Assembly (NCBI GenBank): GCA_958295725.1
Contig: OY282368.1
Span: 1,572,001-1,636,000 of the forward strand
Source: an uncultured Alphaproteobacteria bacterium
GTDB taxonomy: Bacteria > Pseudomonadota > Alphaproteobacteria > UBA2966
Direction: 5' to 3'
Length of the DNA: 64,000 nt
Every line of letters begins with the position of its first letter. Position 1 is the first letter of the stretch. The position numbers and the translations under genes were made by a program. Shown here one piece after another: positions 1 to 8,649 of the stretch. The notes below the pieces were generated by a model that searched no databases, had not been told where the DNA came from, and saw only the letters and a list, made by a program, of their open reading frames with translations.

Positions 1-261
1 GCACTTCCGCACGGCCTCGCCCCGGGCGACGGTCTCGACGGCGGCGGCGTCGAGGCCGACGCGGGCCTCCCCGGCGACGATGGCGACCATGGCGGGGACC
101 GCGCCGGCGGCGCGCACCGATTCGGACAACGTCCGGGCCACCGCGAGATTCTCCGGATGGGGAAACCCGTGGGCGACGATAGCCGACTCCAGGGCGACGA
201 CCGGGACGCCGGAGGCGAGCGCCCGCCGCACCTCCTCCGAGACCCTCGTCGCACCGCTCAT
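1..261 (-). CDS. psuG: Pseudouridine-5'-phosphate glycosidase, N-terminal part (runs off window)
   Basis: Only the first 87 codons are in the window; the gene continues past base 1. PsuG cleaves pseudouridine 5'-phosphate into uracil and ribose 5-phosphate in pseudouridine salvage. The visible N-terminus carries the family signature ALESAIVAHG (about residues 23-32, with Glu25 matching the conserved active-site glutamate) followed by FPHPEN and GAVPAMVAI, which are typical of PsuG/IndA. The ATG at 259-261 is preceded on the minus strand by a GGGGGGAG-like purine run. It is the last visible gene of a same-strand series galU-ugd-pmm-psuG, 79 bp after pmm, so it may be co-transcribed, though no functional link is evident. 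Confidence 0.85.
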   Translation of the reverse strand, partial: MSGATRVSEEVRRALASGVPVVALESAIVAHGFPHPENLAVARTLSESVRAAGAVPAMVAIVAGEARVGLDAAAVETVARGEAVRKC

Positions 262-340
262 GACGCTCCCCCCGCACCCTCGCCCGCGCCCGCGCGGGCG
301 CCGGAACCGTCCGCCGTCGGTCCGGACCGGGACACGCGAC

Positions 341-1726
341 TCAGCCGGGAAGCCGGATCCCGCTCCTGGCCAACTCGGCTTCCAGGGCGGACCTGACGCG
401 GGACAGCGCGGCCTCGTCCCGGGCCTCGCACCGCGCCACCAGCACGGCCTGCGTGTTCGAGGCGCGGAGCAGCCACCAACCGTCCTCGGACGTCACGCGG
501 ACGCCGTCGATATCGTTTATCCGGCGGCCCTCCGACACCAGGCGGTCCCGCACCTCGGCGACGACGCCGAACTTGCGGTCGTCCGGACAGTCGAAGCGTA
601 TCTCCGGCGTGTTGGCGAGCGTCGGAAGCCGGTCGCGCAGGGCCGCCAGGCTTTCGCCCGACCGTTCGATCGTATCGAGGAGCCTCACCGCGGCGTAGAC
701 GGCGTCGTCGAACCCGTAATACGCGTCCGCGAAGAACAGATGGCCGGACATCTCGCCGGCCAGGGGCGCGCCGATCTCGGCCATCCTGGCCCTGATGAGA
801 GAATGACCCGTCCGCCACATCACGGGATCGCCGCCCAGGCGCGCGATCTCGTCGAAGAGGACCTGGCTCGACTTCACGTCGGCGATCACCGTGGCGCCGG
901 GCCGGGCCGCCAGGACGTCGCGCGCCAGCAGCGCCAGCAGCAGGTCCGCCCAGACGATGCGGCCCCGGTCGTCTATCACGCCGATGCGGTCGCCGTCGCC
1001 GTCGAGCGCGATCCCGACGTCGCGCGATCCTTCCTCGACGCACCGCCGGAGCTGCGCGAGGTTCGCCTCCACCGTCGGGTCCGGGTGGTGGGAGGGAAAC
1101 GTCCCGTCGATGTCTCCGTTGATCACGTCGTGCCGCCCCGGCAACCGGCGCGCCAGCGCCCGCACGACCTCGCCCGCCGCGCCGTTGCCCGGGTCCCAGG
1201 CGACCTTCAGCCCGCCCCGTCCGCGACAGGCCGCGGCCAGCGTTTCGACGTAGGCGTCGAACACGTCGGCGTCCTCGACCCGTCCGCCGCCGGCCCGAGG
1301 CGCGCCCGCCGCCGCGAGGTCGCCCAGTCGCCTGACGCGGTCGCCGTAGAACGGGCCGCTCCCGAGCATGAACTTGAACCCGTTGTACCCGGGCGGGTTG
1401 TGCGACCCCGTGACCATGACGCCCGCGTCCGCCCGCAGACGGTGGACCGCGAAATAGAGCATGGGCGTGGGTCCCCGGCCGACGCGCAGGACCGACGCGC
1501 CGGCCGACACCATCCCCTCGGCCAGCGCCGCCTCGAGCGCCGGCGACGTGAGCCTGCCGTCGAACCCGAGGCAGATCGCCGGCGCGGCTCCCCGGTCCGC
1601 GGCGACCGTCGCGGCGAAGGCGCCGCCGATCGCCAGCGCGTCGTCGGCGTCCAGCGTCTCGCCGACGAGGCCGCGAATGTCGTATTCGCGAACGATGGAC
1701 GGGTGAAGCGGGCGGCCCGCGGTCAC
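341..1726 (-). CDS. Phosphomannomutase/phosphoglucomutase
   Basis: Alpha-D-phosphohexomutase superfamily enzyme of 461 residues that interconverts hexose 1- and 6-phosphates and supplies mannose-1-P or glucose-1-P for nucleotide-sugar synthesis. The visible landmarks are the phosphoserine loop TGSHNPPGYNG (Ser near residue 108), the Mg-binding loop DGDGDR (about 242-247), the sugar-recognition loop GEMSGH (about 324-329) and a C-terminal RASNTQ phosphate-binding segment. The length and domain order are those of the AlgC/ManB type. The start is a GTG at 1724-1726 that overlaps the stop codon of ugd (GTGA), which implies translational coupling. The placement behind galU and ugd suggests exopolysaccharide or LPS precursor supply. 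Whether glucose or mannose is the preferred substrate cannot be read from the sequence. Confidence 0.92.
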   Translation of the reverse strand: MTAGRPLHPSIVREYDIRGLVGETLDADDALAIGGAFAATVAADRGAAPAICLGFDGRLTSPALEAALAEGMVSAGASVLRVGRGPTPMLYFAVHRLRADAGVMVTGSHNPPGYNGFKFMLGSGPFYGDRVRRLGDLAAAGAPRAGGGRVEDADVFDAYVETLAAACRGRGGLKVAWDPGNGAAGEVVRALARRLPGRHDVINGDIDGTFPSHHPDPTVEANLAQLRRCVEEGSRDVGIALDGDGDRIGVIDDRGRIVWADLLLALLARDVLAARPGATVIADVKSSQVLFDEIARLGGDPVMWRTGHSLIRARMAEIGAPLAGEMSGHLFFADAYYGFDDAVYAAVRLLDTIERSGESLAALRDRLPTLANTPEIRFDCPDDRKFGVVAEVRDRLVSEGRRINDIDGVRVTSEDGWWLLRASNTQAVLVARCEARDEAALSRVRSALEAELARSGIRLPG

Positions 1727-3072
1727 CCGGCCGCCCCGGCGCCGGTCCCGCGATCCTCGGGCGGGGTATGCGGCCGCCCGACCGAGCGGTAGTCGAAGCC
1801 GGCGGCGGCCATCTCCGGCGCGTCGTAGATGTTGCGGAGATCGACCAGCACCGGCGAGGCCAGCAGCCCCCGGACCCGGTCCAGATCGAGGGCCCGGAAC
1901 TCGTTCCATTCGGTCACGATGACCAGCGCGTCCGCGCCCTCCATGGCGCCGTACGCGTCGTCGCACCACGTCACGCCGTCGAGAAGCCCGCGGGCCTCGT
2001 TCATGCCTTCCGGGTCGTAGGCGCGGACCGTCGCCCCGGCCCTCCGCAACGCCGGAACGATCTCCAGGCTCGGCGCCTCGCGCATGTCGTCGGTGTTGGG
2101 CTTGAACGTGAGGCCCAGGACGGCGACGCGCTTTCCGGCGACCGAGCCGCCGCACGCCGCCACGACCCTGTCGGCCATGCGGCGCTTCCGCGCCTCGTTC
2201 GCCGCGACGACGGCCGCGACGATCCGGCTGGGCGCGCCCGACTCCTCGGCGGTCCGGCGCAAGGCCGCGGTGTCCTTGGGAAAGCAGCTGCCCCCGTAAC
2301 CCGGCCCCGCGTGGAGGAACTTCGGTCCGATCCGCCGGTCGAGCCCCATGCCCCGGGCCACGTCCTGGACGTCGGCGCCCACCTTCTCGCAGATGTCCGC
2401 CATCTCGTTGACGAACGCGATCTTCGCCGCAAGGAACGCGTTGGCCGCGTACTTGGTGAGCTCCGCCGTTTCCAGCGTGGTGTACAGCACCGGCGTCTCC
2501 GTCAGGAACAGCGGCCGGTAGATCTCCCGGAGCACCTCGCGCGCCCGTTCGGAAGCGGTCCCGACGACAATCCGGTCGGGACGCATGAAGTCGTCGATCG
2601 CCGAGCCTTCGCGCAGGAATTCGGGGTTGGACGCCACGTCGAAGTCGGCGTCCGGGCGCCGCGCCGCGATGAGATCCCGCACCTTCCGCCCGGTCCCGAC
2701 CGGCACCGTCGATTTCGTGACCACGACCGCGTACCCCTCCAGCGCCTCGGCGATCCGCTCCGCGGCGTCGAAGACGTACCGGAGGTCGGCGTGCCCGTCG
2801 CCGCGCCGGCTGGGTGTTCCGACCGCGATGAAGACGGCGTCCGCCGCCGCGACCGCCGGCGCCAACTCCGTGGAGAAGGAGAGGCGTCCCGCCCGGACGT
2901 TGCCGGCGACCAGCTCGTCGAGTCCCGGTTCGTAGATGGGAACCTCGCCGCGCGCCAGCCGCGCGATCCTGCCGGCGTCCACGTCGACGCACGCGACCTC
3001 GGCGCCGAACTCGGAAAAGCAGGCCCCGGACACGAGCCCGACGTACCCCGCGCCGATCATCGCGATGCGCAT
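1723..3072 (-). CDS. ugd: UDP-glucose 6-dehydrogenase
   Basis: A 449-residue NAD-dependent enzyme that oxidises UDP-glucose twice to UDP-glucuronate. The N-terminal Rossmann fold starts at residue 1 with the dinucleotide motif GAGYVGLV (7-14). The catalytic cysteine lies in GYGGSCFPKD (Cys263) and the conserved ASNPEFLREG and KYAANAFLA segments are present. A second Rossmann-like domain forms the C-terminal third, with VAVLGLTFKPNTDD. It sits between galU, which makes its substrate, and the phosphohexomutase gene, whose GTG start overlaps its stop. The ATG at 3070-3072 gives an N-terminus that begins directly at the first beta-strand, as in the family. The product probably feeds surface polysaccharide synthesis. 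Confidence 0.95.
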   Translation of the reverse strand: MRIAMIGAGYVGLVSGACFSEFGAEVACVDVDAGRIARLARGEVPIYEPGLDELVAGNVRAGRLSFSTELAPAVAAADAVFIAVGTPSRRGDGHADLRYVFDAAERIAEALEGYAVVVTKSTVPVGTGRKVRDLIAARRPDADFDVASNPEFLREGSAIDDFMRPDRIVVGTASERAREVLREIYRPLFLTETPVLYTTLETAELTKYAANAFLAAKIAFVNEMADICEKVGADVQDVARGMGLDRRIGPKFLHAGPGYGGSCFPKDTAALRRTAEESGAPSRIVAAVVAANEARKRRMADRVVAACGGSVAGKRVAVLGLTFKPNTDDMREAPSLEIVPALRRAGATVRAYDPEGMNEARGLLDGVTWCDDAYGAMEGADALVIVTEWNEFRALDLDRVRGLLASPVLVDLRNIYDAPEMAAAGFDYRSVGRPHTPPEDRGTGAGAAG

Positions 3073-3133
3073 CTAACGCAGTCTCCGCCGGGGTCCGGGA
3101 CGGCGCGACGAGTCGGACGTTCCACCCACGGAC

Positions 3134-4012
3134 CTACAACGTCCGCGCGATGTCGCGGACGATCTCCCGGACTTCGTCGCCCATGTCCGGCCGGGCCAGG
3201 GCGAGGGCGATGTTGGCATGGAGGAAGCCGACCTTGTCTCCGCAGTCGTAGCGCACGCCGTCGTACCTGAAGCCGTGGAACGGCGTGGACCCGAGCATCG
3301 CCGACAGGGCGTCGGTCAACTGTATCTCCCCGCCCGCTCCCTTCGCCGCGTTCCCCAGGCGATCGAAAATCCCGGGATCGAGTATGTAGCGGCCGATGAT
3401 CGCGAGGCGGGAAGGCGCGCTCCCGACCCGGGGCTTCTCCACCAGGCCCCTGGCCGCGACCAGACGGCCCATATCCGAGGCCACGTCCAGGATGCCGTAT
3501 CGGGAAACGTGCCCGGCCGGGACTTCCATCACGGCGACGACGTTGCCGCCGGTCCTCCGGTAGGCATCGACCATCTGGCTCAGGCACGGCGGGTCGGCCA
3601 CGACGAGGTCGTCCGCCAGAAGCACCGCGAAAGGCTCGTCGCCGACGAGATGGCGCGCGCACCACACGGCGTGGCCCAGACCGAGCGGCTCCCGCTGCCG
3701 GGTATAGGCCACGGAACCCGTCGCCGGCAGCCACGCCTCGATCGCCTCGACCGCGTCGTCCCTGCCCCGGACCTCGAGCAGGCCGCGCAACTCGGCGGAG
3801 CGGTCGAAGTGGTCCTCGATCGCCGTCTTGCCGCGTCCGGTGACGAAGATGAACTCCTCGATCCCGGCCGCCCGCGCCTCCTCGACGGCATGCTGAACGA
3901 GGGGCTTGTCCACGACCGGCAGCATCTCCTTCGGCAGCGATTTGGTCGCCGGCAGGAACCGGGTTCCCAGTCCGCCGACGGGAAACACGGCCTTGCGCAC
4001 GGGATTCGACAT
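3134..4012 (-). CDS. galU: UTP--glucose-1-phosphate uridylyltransferase
   Basis: A 292-residue nucleotidyltransferase that makes UDP-glucose from UTP and glucose-1-phosphate. The N-terminal activation loop GGLGTRFLPATKSLPKEML (about residues 13-31) is diagnostic of GalU. ADDLVV (metal/UTP site), GLVEKP and the C-terminal YDCGDKVGFLHAN follow in the expected order. The ATG at 4010-4012 is chosen because the longer frame upstream reads through the neighbouring J-domain gene region without similarity, and MSNPVRKAVFPVGG is a normal GalU start. It is the first of the sugar-nucleotide genes galU-ugd-pmm on the minus strand, 61 bp upstream of ugd. Confidence 0.96.
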   Translation of the reverse strand: MSNPVRKAVFPVGGLGTRFLPATKSLPKEMLPVVDKPLVQHAVEEARAAGIEEFIFVTGRGKTAIEDHFDRSAELRGLLEVRGRDDAVEAIEAWLPATGSVAYTRQREPLGLGHAVWCARHLVGDEPFAVLLADDLVVADPPCLSQMVDAYRRTGGNVVAVMEVPAGHVSRYGILDVASDMGRLVAARGLVEKPRVGSAPSRLAIIGRYILDPGIFDRLGNAAKGAGGEIQLTDALSAMLGSTPFHGFRYDGVRYDCGDKVGFLHANIALALARPDMGDEVREIVRDIARTL

Positions 4013-4110
4013 GGGGAACTTCCGCGGGAACCGCCGCTCGAGAGGGGTGGGACGCGCCGGAGACGGCGACGGCTTTGTGCCACGGCCGGTCCCGGAACCG
4101 CAAGAGCGGC

Positions 4111-4815
4111 TCAGGCGCCCAACAGCAGTTCCTTCGCCTCGTTGATCTTGGCGGCGATGTAGGTCGACCCGCCCCGGTCCGGATGCATCTTCAGCATCAG
4201 CCGGTGATGCGCCTCCTTGATGTCTTCCTCGCCGGCGCCCTCCTCCAGCCCCAGGATGCCCAGGGCCTCTTCCCGGGTCATGGGGCCATCCCCGCCCGCG
4301 GCGCCCGTATCGCCCGAAGGCCGGTCCCGCTCCCGCCACTCGTCGCCGTGAACGCGGTCGAGGAAGGTCTCGACCAGCGCGGCGCTCCGGGGGTCCTCCC
4401 GCCGGCAGTCCCACAGCAGCCGAAGAACGTCCTCCATCCCCATTTCGCCGAGGGACCGGCCCTGGAACCGCCCCTTGAGCACCGTTCCGTCGACGGACCC
4501 CGTATCGTGATCGAGGACCATCTTCAGATAGGCGGTCTCCACTTCGGAGGTCCGACCGCTGGAGGGATTGGCGCGCTGGGCGAAGGACGGGATGGAACCG
4601 CGCCAGCGGCGGAGAAAGCTCAGGGCCATCAGCCCCAGGAGGGCGGCGAACGGAAAGCGACCGGTCACGGCCAGGTACGTGGCCCCTCCTCCGGCCAGCC
4701 CGAACAGGGTCCAGCGCAGCGCGCGCGCCACGGTCGCGGGATCGGCGCTGACGAACCATCTCGCGGCCAGGGCCGCCGCGGCGAAGACGCACAGACCGAG
4801 GACGAACCAGGCCAA
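4111..4815 (-). CDS. Membrane-anchored J-domain (DnaJ-like) protein
   Basis: A 234-residue protein with two or three N-terminal hydrophobic helices (about residues 1-75), a middle region of about 90 residues resembling the helical domain of alphaproteobacterial DjlA/TIM14-like proteins, and a C-terminal J domain. The J domain holds the HPD triplet at 211-213 (MLKMHPDRGG), which is needed to stimulate Hsp70 ATPase. J-domain proteins recruit DnaK; the membrane anchor suggests action at the inner membrane with the J domain in the cytoplasm. The gene follows the VWA gene by 9 bp on the same strand, so the two are likely co-expressed. Its client is unknown. It is not the general chaperone DnaJ, since it lacks the Gly/Phe and zinc-finger regions. 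Confidence 0.85.
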   Translation of the reverse strand: MAWFVLGLCVFAAAALAARWFVSADPATVARALRWTLFGLAGGGATYLAVTGRFPFAALLGLMALSFLRRWRGSIPSFAQRANPSSGRTSEVETAYLKMVLDHDTGSVDGTVLKGRFQGRSLGEMGMEDVLRLLWDCRREDPRSAALVETFLDRVHGDEWRERDRPSGDTGAAGGDGPMTREEALGILGLEEGAGEEDIKEAHHRLMLKMHPDRGGSTYIAAKINEAKELLLGA

Positions 4816-4824
4816 CGGATCACG

Positions 4825-5532
4825 TCACTTGACTTGCCGCGCGATGAGCAGAGCCTCGCCTCCGGCGCGCTCGCCGAAGCTCTCCAGCGCCCTCCGCCCC
4901 CCCGCGGCGAAGACCGCGACCGCGCTCAGAAGATCGCGGAGCTGATTGGCGCTCGACGAGTCGAACCCGCAATGCGCGCCGCCCGTGAGGCGGGCGATCT
5001 GCCTGAACGCGCGCGCGGCGATGGGCTCGTCGCCTTCCTGGAAGACGAACGTCGGCACGCCGAGAATGCCCAGCTCGCCGGCCAGCCGGCACAGCTCGTC
5101 GACGCTCTCCTCCATGCAGTCGCCGACGAAGACGACGGCGTTCACCTTGCGGGCGTTGGCCTCGGCGATGGCGTGCGTCAGGACCTTGGCGATCTGCGTC
5201 TGTCCGCCGAGGCAGAAGACCCCCGTCATCCGTCTCACGAGCTGGGCCGAGTCGACGAGCCACTCGGACGCCCGGAATTCCCCGAACCCCCGGTAGTAGG
5301 CCATCTGGATTTCGAGGCCGCCCACGGAACCCGCTTCCTGGAACATGTATCCCTGGATCTGACAGGCCCGATCCCAGGTCGGCTCCCGGCTGGCGGTCGC
5401 GTCGAGCGCGAAGATCAGGCGCCCGCTCTCGCCCGACGGAGGAGACGCGGGAGTCATCGCCATCTTCCGGATGAAGGCGTCGACCTCCGCGTTCGTCGCG
5501 GTCTTCGATATGTTTCCGGTCTTCTTGCTCAT
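4825..5532 (-). CDS. VWA-domain protein
   Basis: A 235-residue soluble protein made almost entirely of a von Willebrand factor A-like fold. The first strand reads LIFALDATASREPTWD, giving a MIDAS-like D-x-T-x-S metal motif rather than the classical D-x-S-x-S. A second conserved strand reads VNAVVFVGDCMEE and a third GVPTFVFQEGDE. There is no signal peptide, so it probably acts in the cytoplasm as a metal-dependent protein-binding module. The ATG at 5530-5532 is preferred over an in-frame GTG 27 bp further upstream because the extra residues are Arg-rich and unlike the family. It is paired with the J-domain gene 9 bp downstream. The function is unknown. Confidence 0.75.
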   Translation of the reverse strand: MSKKTGNISKTATNAEVDAFIRKMAMTPASPPSGESGRLIFALDATASREPTWDRACQIQGYMFQEAGSVGGLEIQMAYYRGFGEFRASEWLVDSAQLVRRMTGVFCLGGQTQIAKVLTHAIAEANARKVNAVVFVGDCMEESVDELCRLAGELGILGVPTFVFQEGDEPIAARAFRQIARLTGGAHCGFDSSSANQLRDLLSAVAVFAAGGRRALESFGERAGGEALLIARQVK

Positions 5533-5657
5533 GGGTCGGGCCGCGCGCGTCCTGGACACCCAGACGCCGGACAGTCTAGCGCAACCGCGCCCCGGCGGGC
5601 CAACGGACGGCGGGAGCCGGCCGGAGGGCCGGCTCGGGGGACCGGGTCACGGGCCGA

Positions 5658-6650
5658 TCAGCGCACGTGAATCGGGCTGTCCGGATAGAAGGCATGGAAC
5701 GCGAACGCGAAATCCACGCCGTAGACGACGTCCTCATGGCCGCCGCCCGACTCGCGCCGGACGACGACGTTGCCGACGTCGACCCCCTCGGCGATGAGCC
5801 CCGAGTCGAGGGCCGAGTTCTGGCCGGGTTCCCAGGTGATGACGAGGCCCGCGTCGGTCTCGATCCGGCGTTTCTCGCGCAGCAGGTCGAGGCTCCAGGC
5901 CTCGCGTCCGCCGGACGCCGACTCCACGGTCACGACCCGCGCCAGCGGCGCGATCCCCTCTGGGCCGGGACCGCGGTAGAGGAACGGCCGCGGCGACGAA
6001 TCGTAGTTCACGTAAGGGTTGGCCCCGTACCGGCGCCGGTCCGGATCGTCCGGCGCCAGCACCTTTCCGCCGGGGGCGCGGTCGCGGAACCTGGCGAACG
6101 ACTCCAGGCGGGCGGGAACCGTCTTCAGCACCTCGCCGGTGAGGTCGCCGACGATCGCCTCGCCCACGAACTGCTGCCACCAGCTTTCCGTCTGGCGGTC
6201 GTACATGACCAGATCGGAGTGGCGCAGGCGGCCCGTGGTCCCGAAGTCGAGCACCATGCCGTCCAGCCGCCGGTCGAAGACGACGGCCGCGTTGCACAAC
6301 GGGCAGAAGGTCACGGCGACCGGCACGCCGCCCACGGTGTCGTTGACGATCTCGTGCCACATCAGCACCTGAAGCGGATAGGCGCGCGCGTCGTCTCCGA
6401 TGACGACGCCGACGACGGGCTCGGTATCGGCGAGATGATCGACGGCCGACAGCGGCTCGAACCTCGGCTCGTCGATCGGGGGAATGCCGTCCTTGGGCGG
6501 ACCACCCGACACGATTTCGCCGAGGTCGACGGAGCGGACATCGAAGTTGGTCTTCCACGACTCGGCGACCGCCGCCCACGCGACGGCGAGCAGGCCCCCC
6601 AGGAACACGGCCGCGATCCCGTGACCGAGACATGCGCGCAGACGCGACAT
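5658..6650 (-). CDS. DUF3179-family exported protein
   Basis: A 330-residue protein of the DUF3179 family, whose biochemical role is not established. It starts with a signal peptide or anchor (a hydrophobic run at about residues 10-30 after MSRLRACLG, ending near AVAES). The body has the family hallmarks PPIDEPRF, VIGDDARAYPLQVLMWHEIVND, the cysteine pair in TFCPLCNAAVVF, and a histidine- and aspartate-rich C-terminal half ending FHAFYPDSP. The CPLC pair and conserved His/Asp residues suggest a metal or redox site outside the cytoplasm, which is inference. The gene is divergent from the lhgO-like gene, and two inverted repeats lie in the shared 205-bp spacer. The ATG at 6648-6650 is the first that yields a proper signal peptide. 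Confidence 0.8.
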   Translation of the reverse strand: MSRLRACLGHGIAAVFLGGLLAVAWAAVAESWKTNFDVRSVDLGEIVSGGPPKDGIPPIDEPRFEPLSAVDHLADTEPVVGVVIGDDARAYPLQVLMWHEIVNDTVGGVPVAVTFCPLCNAAVVFDRRLDGMVLDFGTTGRLRHSDLVMYDRQTESWWQQFVGEAIVGDLTGEVLKTVPARLESFARFRDRAPGGKVLAPDDPDRRRYGANPYVNYDSSPRPFLYRGPGPEGIAPLARVVTVESASGGREAWSLDLLREKRRIETDAGLVITWEPGQNSALDSGLIAEGVDVGNVVVRRESGGGHEDVVYGVDFAFAFHAFYPDSPIHVR

Positions 6651-6677
6651 GACGCTCTCCCCCTCCGGCAAGGCGAT

Positions 6678-6700
6678 GGCCCGGGGGAACCGCCCGGGCC
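6678..6700. promoter_or_regulatory. Perfect 8-bp inverted repeat upstream of the DUF3179 gene
   Basis: GGCCCGGG and CCCGGGCC separated by 7 bases form a strong GC hairpin 28 bp upstream of the DUF3179 start, within its likely 5' untranslated region. There is no T-run on either strand, so it is not a typical intrinsic terminator. A role in mRNA stability or translation is possible but not shown. Confidence 0.4.
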
Positions 6701-6750
6701 GTCGCCGCGCATGTTCGGCCCCGCGGCGCGGCGCCGCAAGCGTCGCGACA

Positions 6751-6764
6751 TCACGGTTCCGTGA
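6751..6764. promoter_or_regulatory. Operator-like palindrome in the divergent spacer
   Basis: TCACGGTTCCGTGA is a perfect 6-2-6 palindrome midway between the divergent DUF3179 and lhgO-like genes, a usual position for a shared regulator site. No regulator gene is adjacent, so the cognate protein is unknown. Confidence 0.35.
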
Positions 6765-6855
6765 CATTCCGTTCCGAGGACGCGCGCCGCGCCTTGACGC
6801 GGCCGACGCGGCGGCCCGACATTCGCGGCGGGCGCGGAGCGGGGCGGAGCGAGAC

Positions 6856-8010
6856 GTGGCGGAACGGGTCGAGTGCGTGGTGGTGGGAGCCGGCGCGATC
6901 GGACTCGCGATCGCCCGGCATCTGGCGATGCGCGGCCGGGAAGTCCTCGTCCTGGAGCGGCACGACGCCATCGGCGCCGAGGTGAGCTCGCGCAACAGCG
7001 AGGTCGTCCACGCGGGGATCCACTACCCCGCGGACAGCCTCAAGGCGCGCCTGTGCGTCGCGGGACGGCGTCGGCTGTACGAGTTCTGCGCCGGTCACGG
7101 CGTAGCTCACCGACGGATCGGCAAGCTCGTCGTCGCCACGACCGAGGAGGAGCTCGGCATCCTGGACGACATCCGGACGGCCGCGCACCGCAACGGCGTG
7201 ACCGACGTGGACTACGCGACGCCCGAACGGGTCCGGGAACTGGAACCCGCGGTACGCTGCGCCGGCGCGCTGATCTCCCCTTCCACCGGGATCGTCGACA
7301 GTCACGGGTTCATGCTGGCGCTACAGGGCGACGCCGAGGACCACGGCGCCGTGGTGGCCTTCCTGAGCCGTCTGGTCCGGGGCGCCGTCGACGCCGACGG
7401 CTTCCGCCTCGACATCGAGACCGGCGACGCGGCGTCGCCGCGCGAGTCGCTGACCCTCGAATGTGGTGTCCTGGTCAATTCCGCCGGTCTGGGCGCGCAG
7501 GAGGTCGCCCGGGGACTCTCGGGCCTGCCCGCCGGTTCCGTTCCGCCGCTGCATCTCGCGCGGGGCTGCTATTTCACGATGAGCGGGGCCTCGCCCTTCC
7601 GCCACCTGATCTACCCGGCCCCCGACCGCGCCAGCCTCGGCATCCACGTGACCCTGGACATCGGCGGCCAGACGAGGTTCGGCCCGGACGTCGAGTGGAT
7701 CGACGCCATCGACTACGACGTCGACCCGGCGCGGGGGAGAGCCTTCTACGCCGCCGTCCGCCGCTACTATCCCGACCTGCCCGACGGGGTCCTCCAGCCC
7801 GGCTACGCCGGCATTCGCCCCAAGATCCAGGCACCCGGCGAGGCGGCGGCGGACTTCGTCATCCAGGGGCCGCGGAGCCACGGGGTGCCGGGTCTGGTGA
7901 ACCTGTTCGGCATGGAGTCGCCCGGACTCACGGCCGCCCTCGCCGTCGCCGAGCACGTGTCGCGGCTGCTGGAAACCCGAACCGCCGGAAAGGATCGCGC
8001 ATGGCCATAA
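6856..8010 (+). CDS. FAD-dependent oxidoreductase, L-2-hydroxyglutarate oxidase-like
   Basis: A 384-residue DAO-family flavoprotein closest in pattern to L-2-hydroxyglutarate oxidase/dehydrogenase (LhgO). These enzymes oxidise L-2-hydroxyglutarate to 2-oxoglutarate with FAD and pass electrons to oxygen or the quinone pool. The N-terminal dinucleotide motif VVGAGAIGLAIA is followed by SSRNSEVVHAGIHYP, a signature of the LhgO group, and the FAD-binding C-terminus reads FGMESPGLTAALAVAEHV. The GTG at 6856-6858 with a GGAG about 7 bases upstream is chosen; the longer frame upstream is low-complexity Arg/Ala. Its last 10 bases overlap the VOC gene (ATGGCCATAA), so the two are translationally coupled. 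The exact substrate is not certain. Confidence 0.82.
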   Translation: MAERVECVVVGAGAIGLAIARHLAMRGREVLVLERHDAIGAEVSSRNSEVVHAGIHYPADSLKARLCVAGRRRLYEFCAGHGVAHRRIGKLVVATTEEELGILDDIRTAAHRNGVTDVDYATPERVRELEPAVRCAGALISPSTGIVDSHGFMLALQGDAEDHGAVVAFLSRLVRGAVDADGFRLDIETGDAASPRESLTLECGVLVNSAGLGAQEVARGLSGLPAGSVPPLHLARGCYFTMSGASPFRHLIYPAPDRASLGIHVTLDIGGQTRFGPDVEWIDAIDYDVDPARGRAFYAAVRRYYPDLPDGVLQPGYAGIRPKIQAPGEAAADFVIQGPRSHGVPGLVNLFGMESPGLTAALAVAEHVSRLLETRTAGKDRAWP

Positions 8011-8444
8011 CGGTATCGGGCCTCGATCACGTCGTGCTGAGGGTCCGGGACATGTCCGCGTCCCTCGCCTTCTACCGCGGCGTCCTGGGTTGCCGCGTCG
8101 AACGGGAGGTCGAGAGTCTCGGCCTCGTCCAGCTCCGCGCCGGCCGGTCCCTGATCGATCTCGTGGACGCGGCGGGGGAACTCGGCCGCCAGGGCGGAAG
8201 AGCGCCGGGGCCCGACGGCCGGAACCTGGACCACTTCGCGTTGCGTATCGAGACGTTCGACGAGGAGCGACTCCGCGCGTGGCTCGCCGGGCACGGAATC
8301 GACGCCGGCGAGACACAGGACCGGTTCGGCGCCGAAGGTACCGGTCCGTCGCTCTACATTCGCGACCCCGACGGCAACACGGTCGAGCTCAAGGGCCCGC
8401 CCGACGCGACGGTTTGCACGATCCGCACACCGTCGGGCCCGTAG
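8001..8444 (+). CDS. VOC-family (glyoxalase/dioxygenase fold) protein
   Basis: A 147-residue vicinal-oxygen-chelate protein with the two expected beta-alpha-beta-beta-beta units. Putative metal ligands are His9 in GLDHVVLRV, a histidine in NLDHFAL and a glutamate in GNTVELKGP. This arrangement is that of small metal-dependent lyases or hydrolases such as glyoxalase I-like and fosfomycin-resistance-like proteins; the substrate cannot be deduced. The ATG overlaps the end of the LhgO-like gene, which implies coupled translation and perhaps a shared pathway for a 2-hydroxyacid or reactive aldehyde. Confidence 0.82.
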   Translation: MAITVSGLDHVVLRVRDMSASLAFYRGVLGCRVEREVESLGLVQLRAGRSLIDLVDAAGELGRQGGRAPGPDGRNLDHFALRIETFDEERLRAWLAGHGIDAGETQDRFGAEGTGPSLYIRDPDGNTVELKGPPDATVCTIRTPSGP

Positions 8445-8620
8445 GACGTTTCGTCTGGAACCACAATATGCTGTAATTCAGTGTCACGAATATCGATATA
8501 TGGTATGTCGAAAGCATTATCGGGACGATCCATCCCCCTCCCGACCTCCCTCCCGTCAGGGGGGAGAATCGGACGGGTTTCACGATATCCAAAAAAATTC
8601 CTGAATAGGTGATTTTTTCC

Positions 8621-8649
8621 TTGCACACATTGCACACTTTCCGTATAAC
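8621..8649 (+). promoter_or_regulatory. Sigma70-type promoter of the flavoprotein/Mo-hydroxylase operon
   Basis: TTGCAC at 8621-8626 and TATAAC at 8644-8649 are spaced by exactly 17 bp in an AT-rich patch. The -35 lies in a tandem TTGCACACA/TTGCACAC repeat, and the -10 sits inside an inverted repeat CCGTAT...ATACGG (8641-8661), a good candidate operator. Transcription would start near 8656, leaving a leader of about 215 bases before the ATG at 8872. The rest of the 427-bp gap 8445-8871 has a GC-rich hairpin near 8545-8565 and no convincing gene. Confidence 0.6.

Noticed and set aside
80..1792. Long plus-strand open frames across psuG and the phosphohexomutase gene
   Set aside because: Low-complexity Arg/Pro/Ala translations antisense to well-supported genes; no conserved motif.
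341..2992. An 883-codon open frame on the minus strand
   Set aside because: Only its last 461 codons are coding (phosphohexomutase from the GTG at 1726). The upstream part is a shadow of ugd in high-GC DNA.
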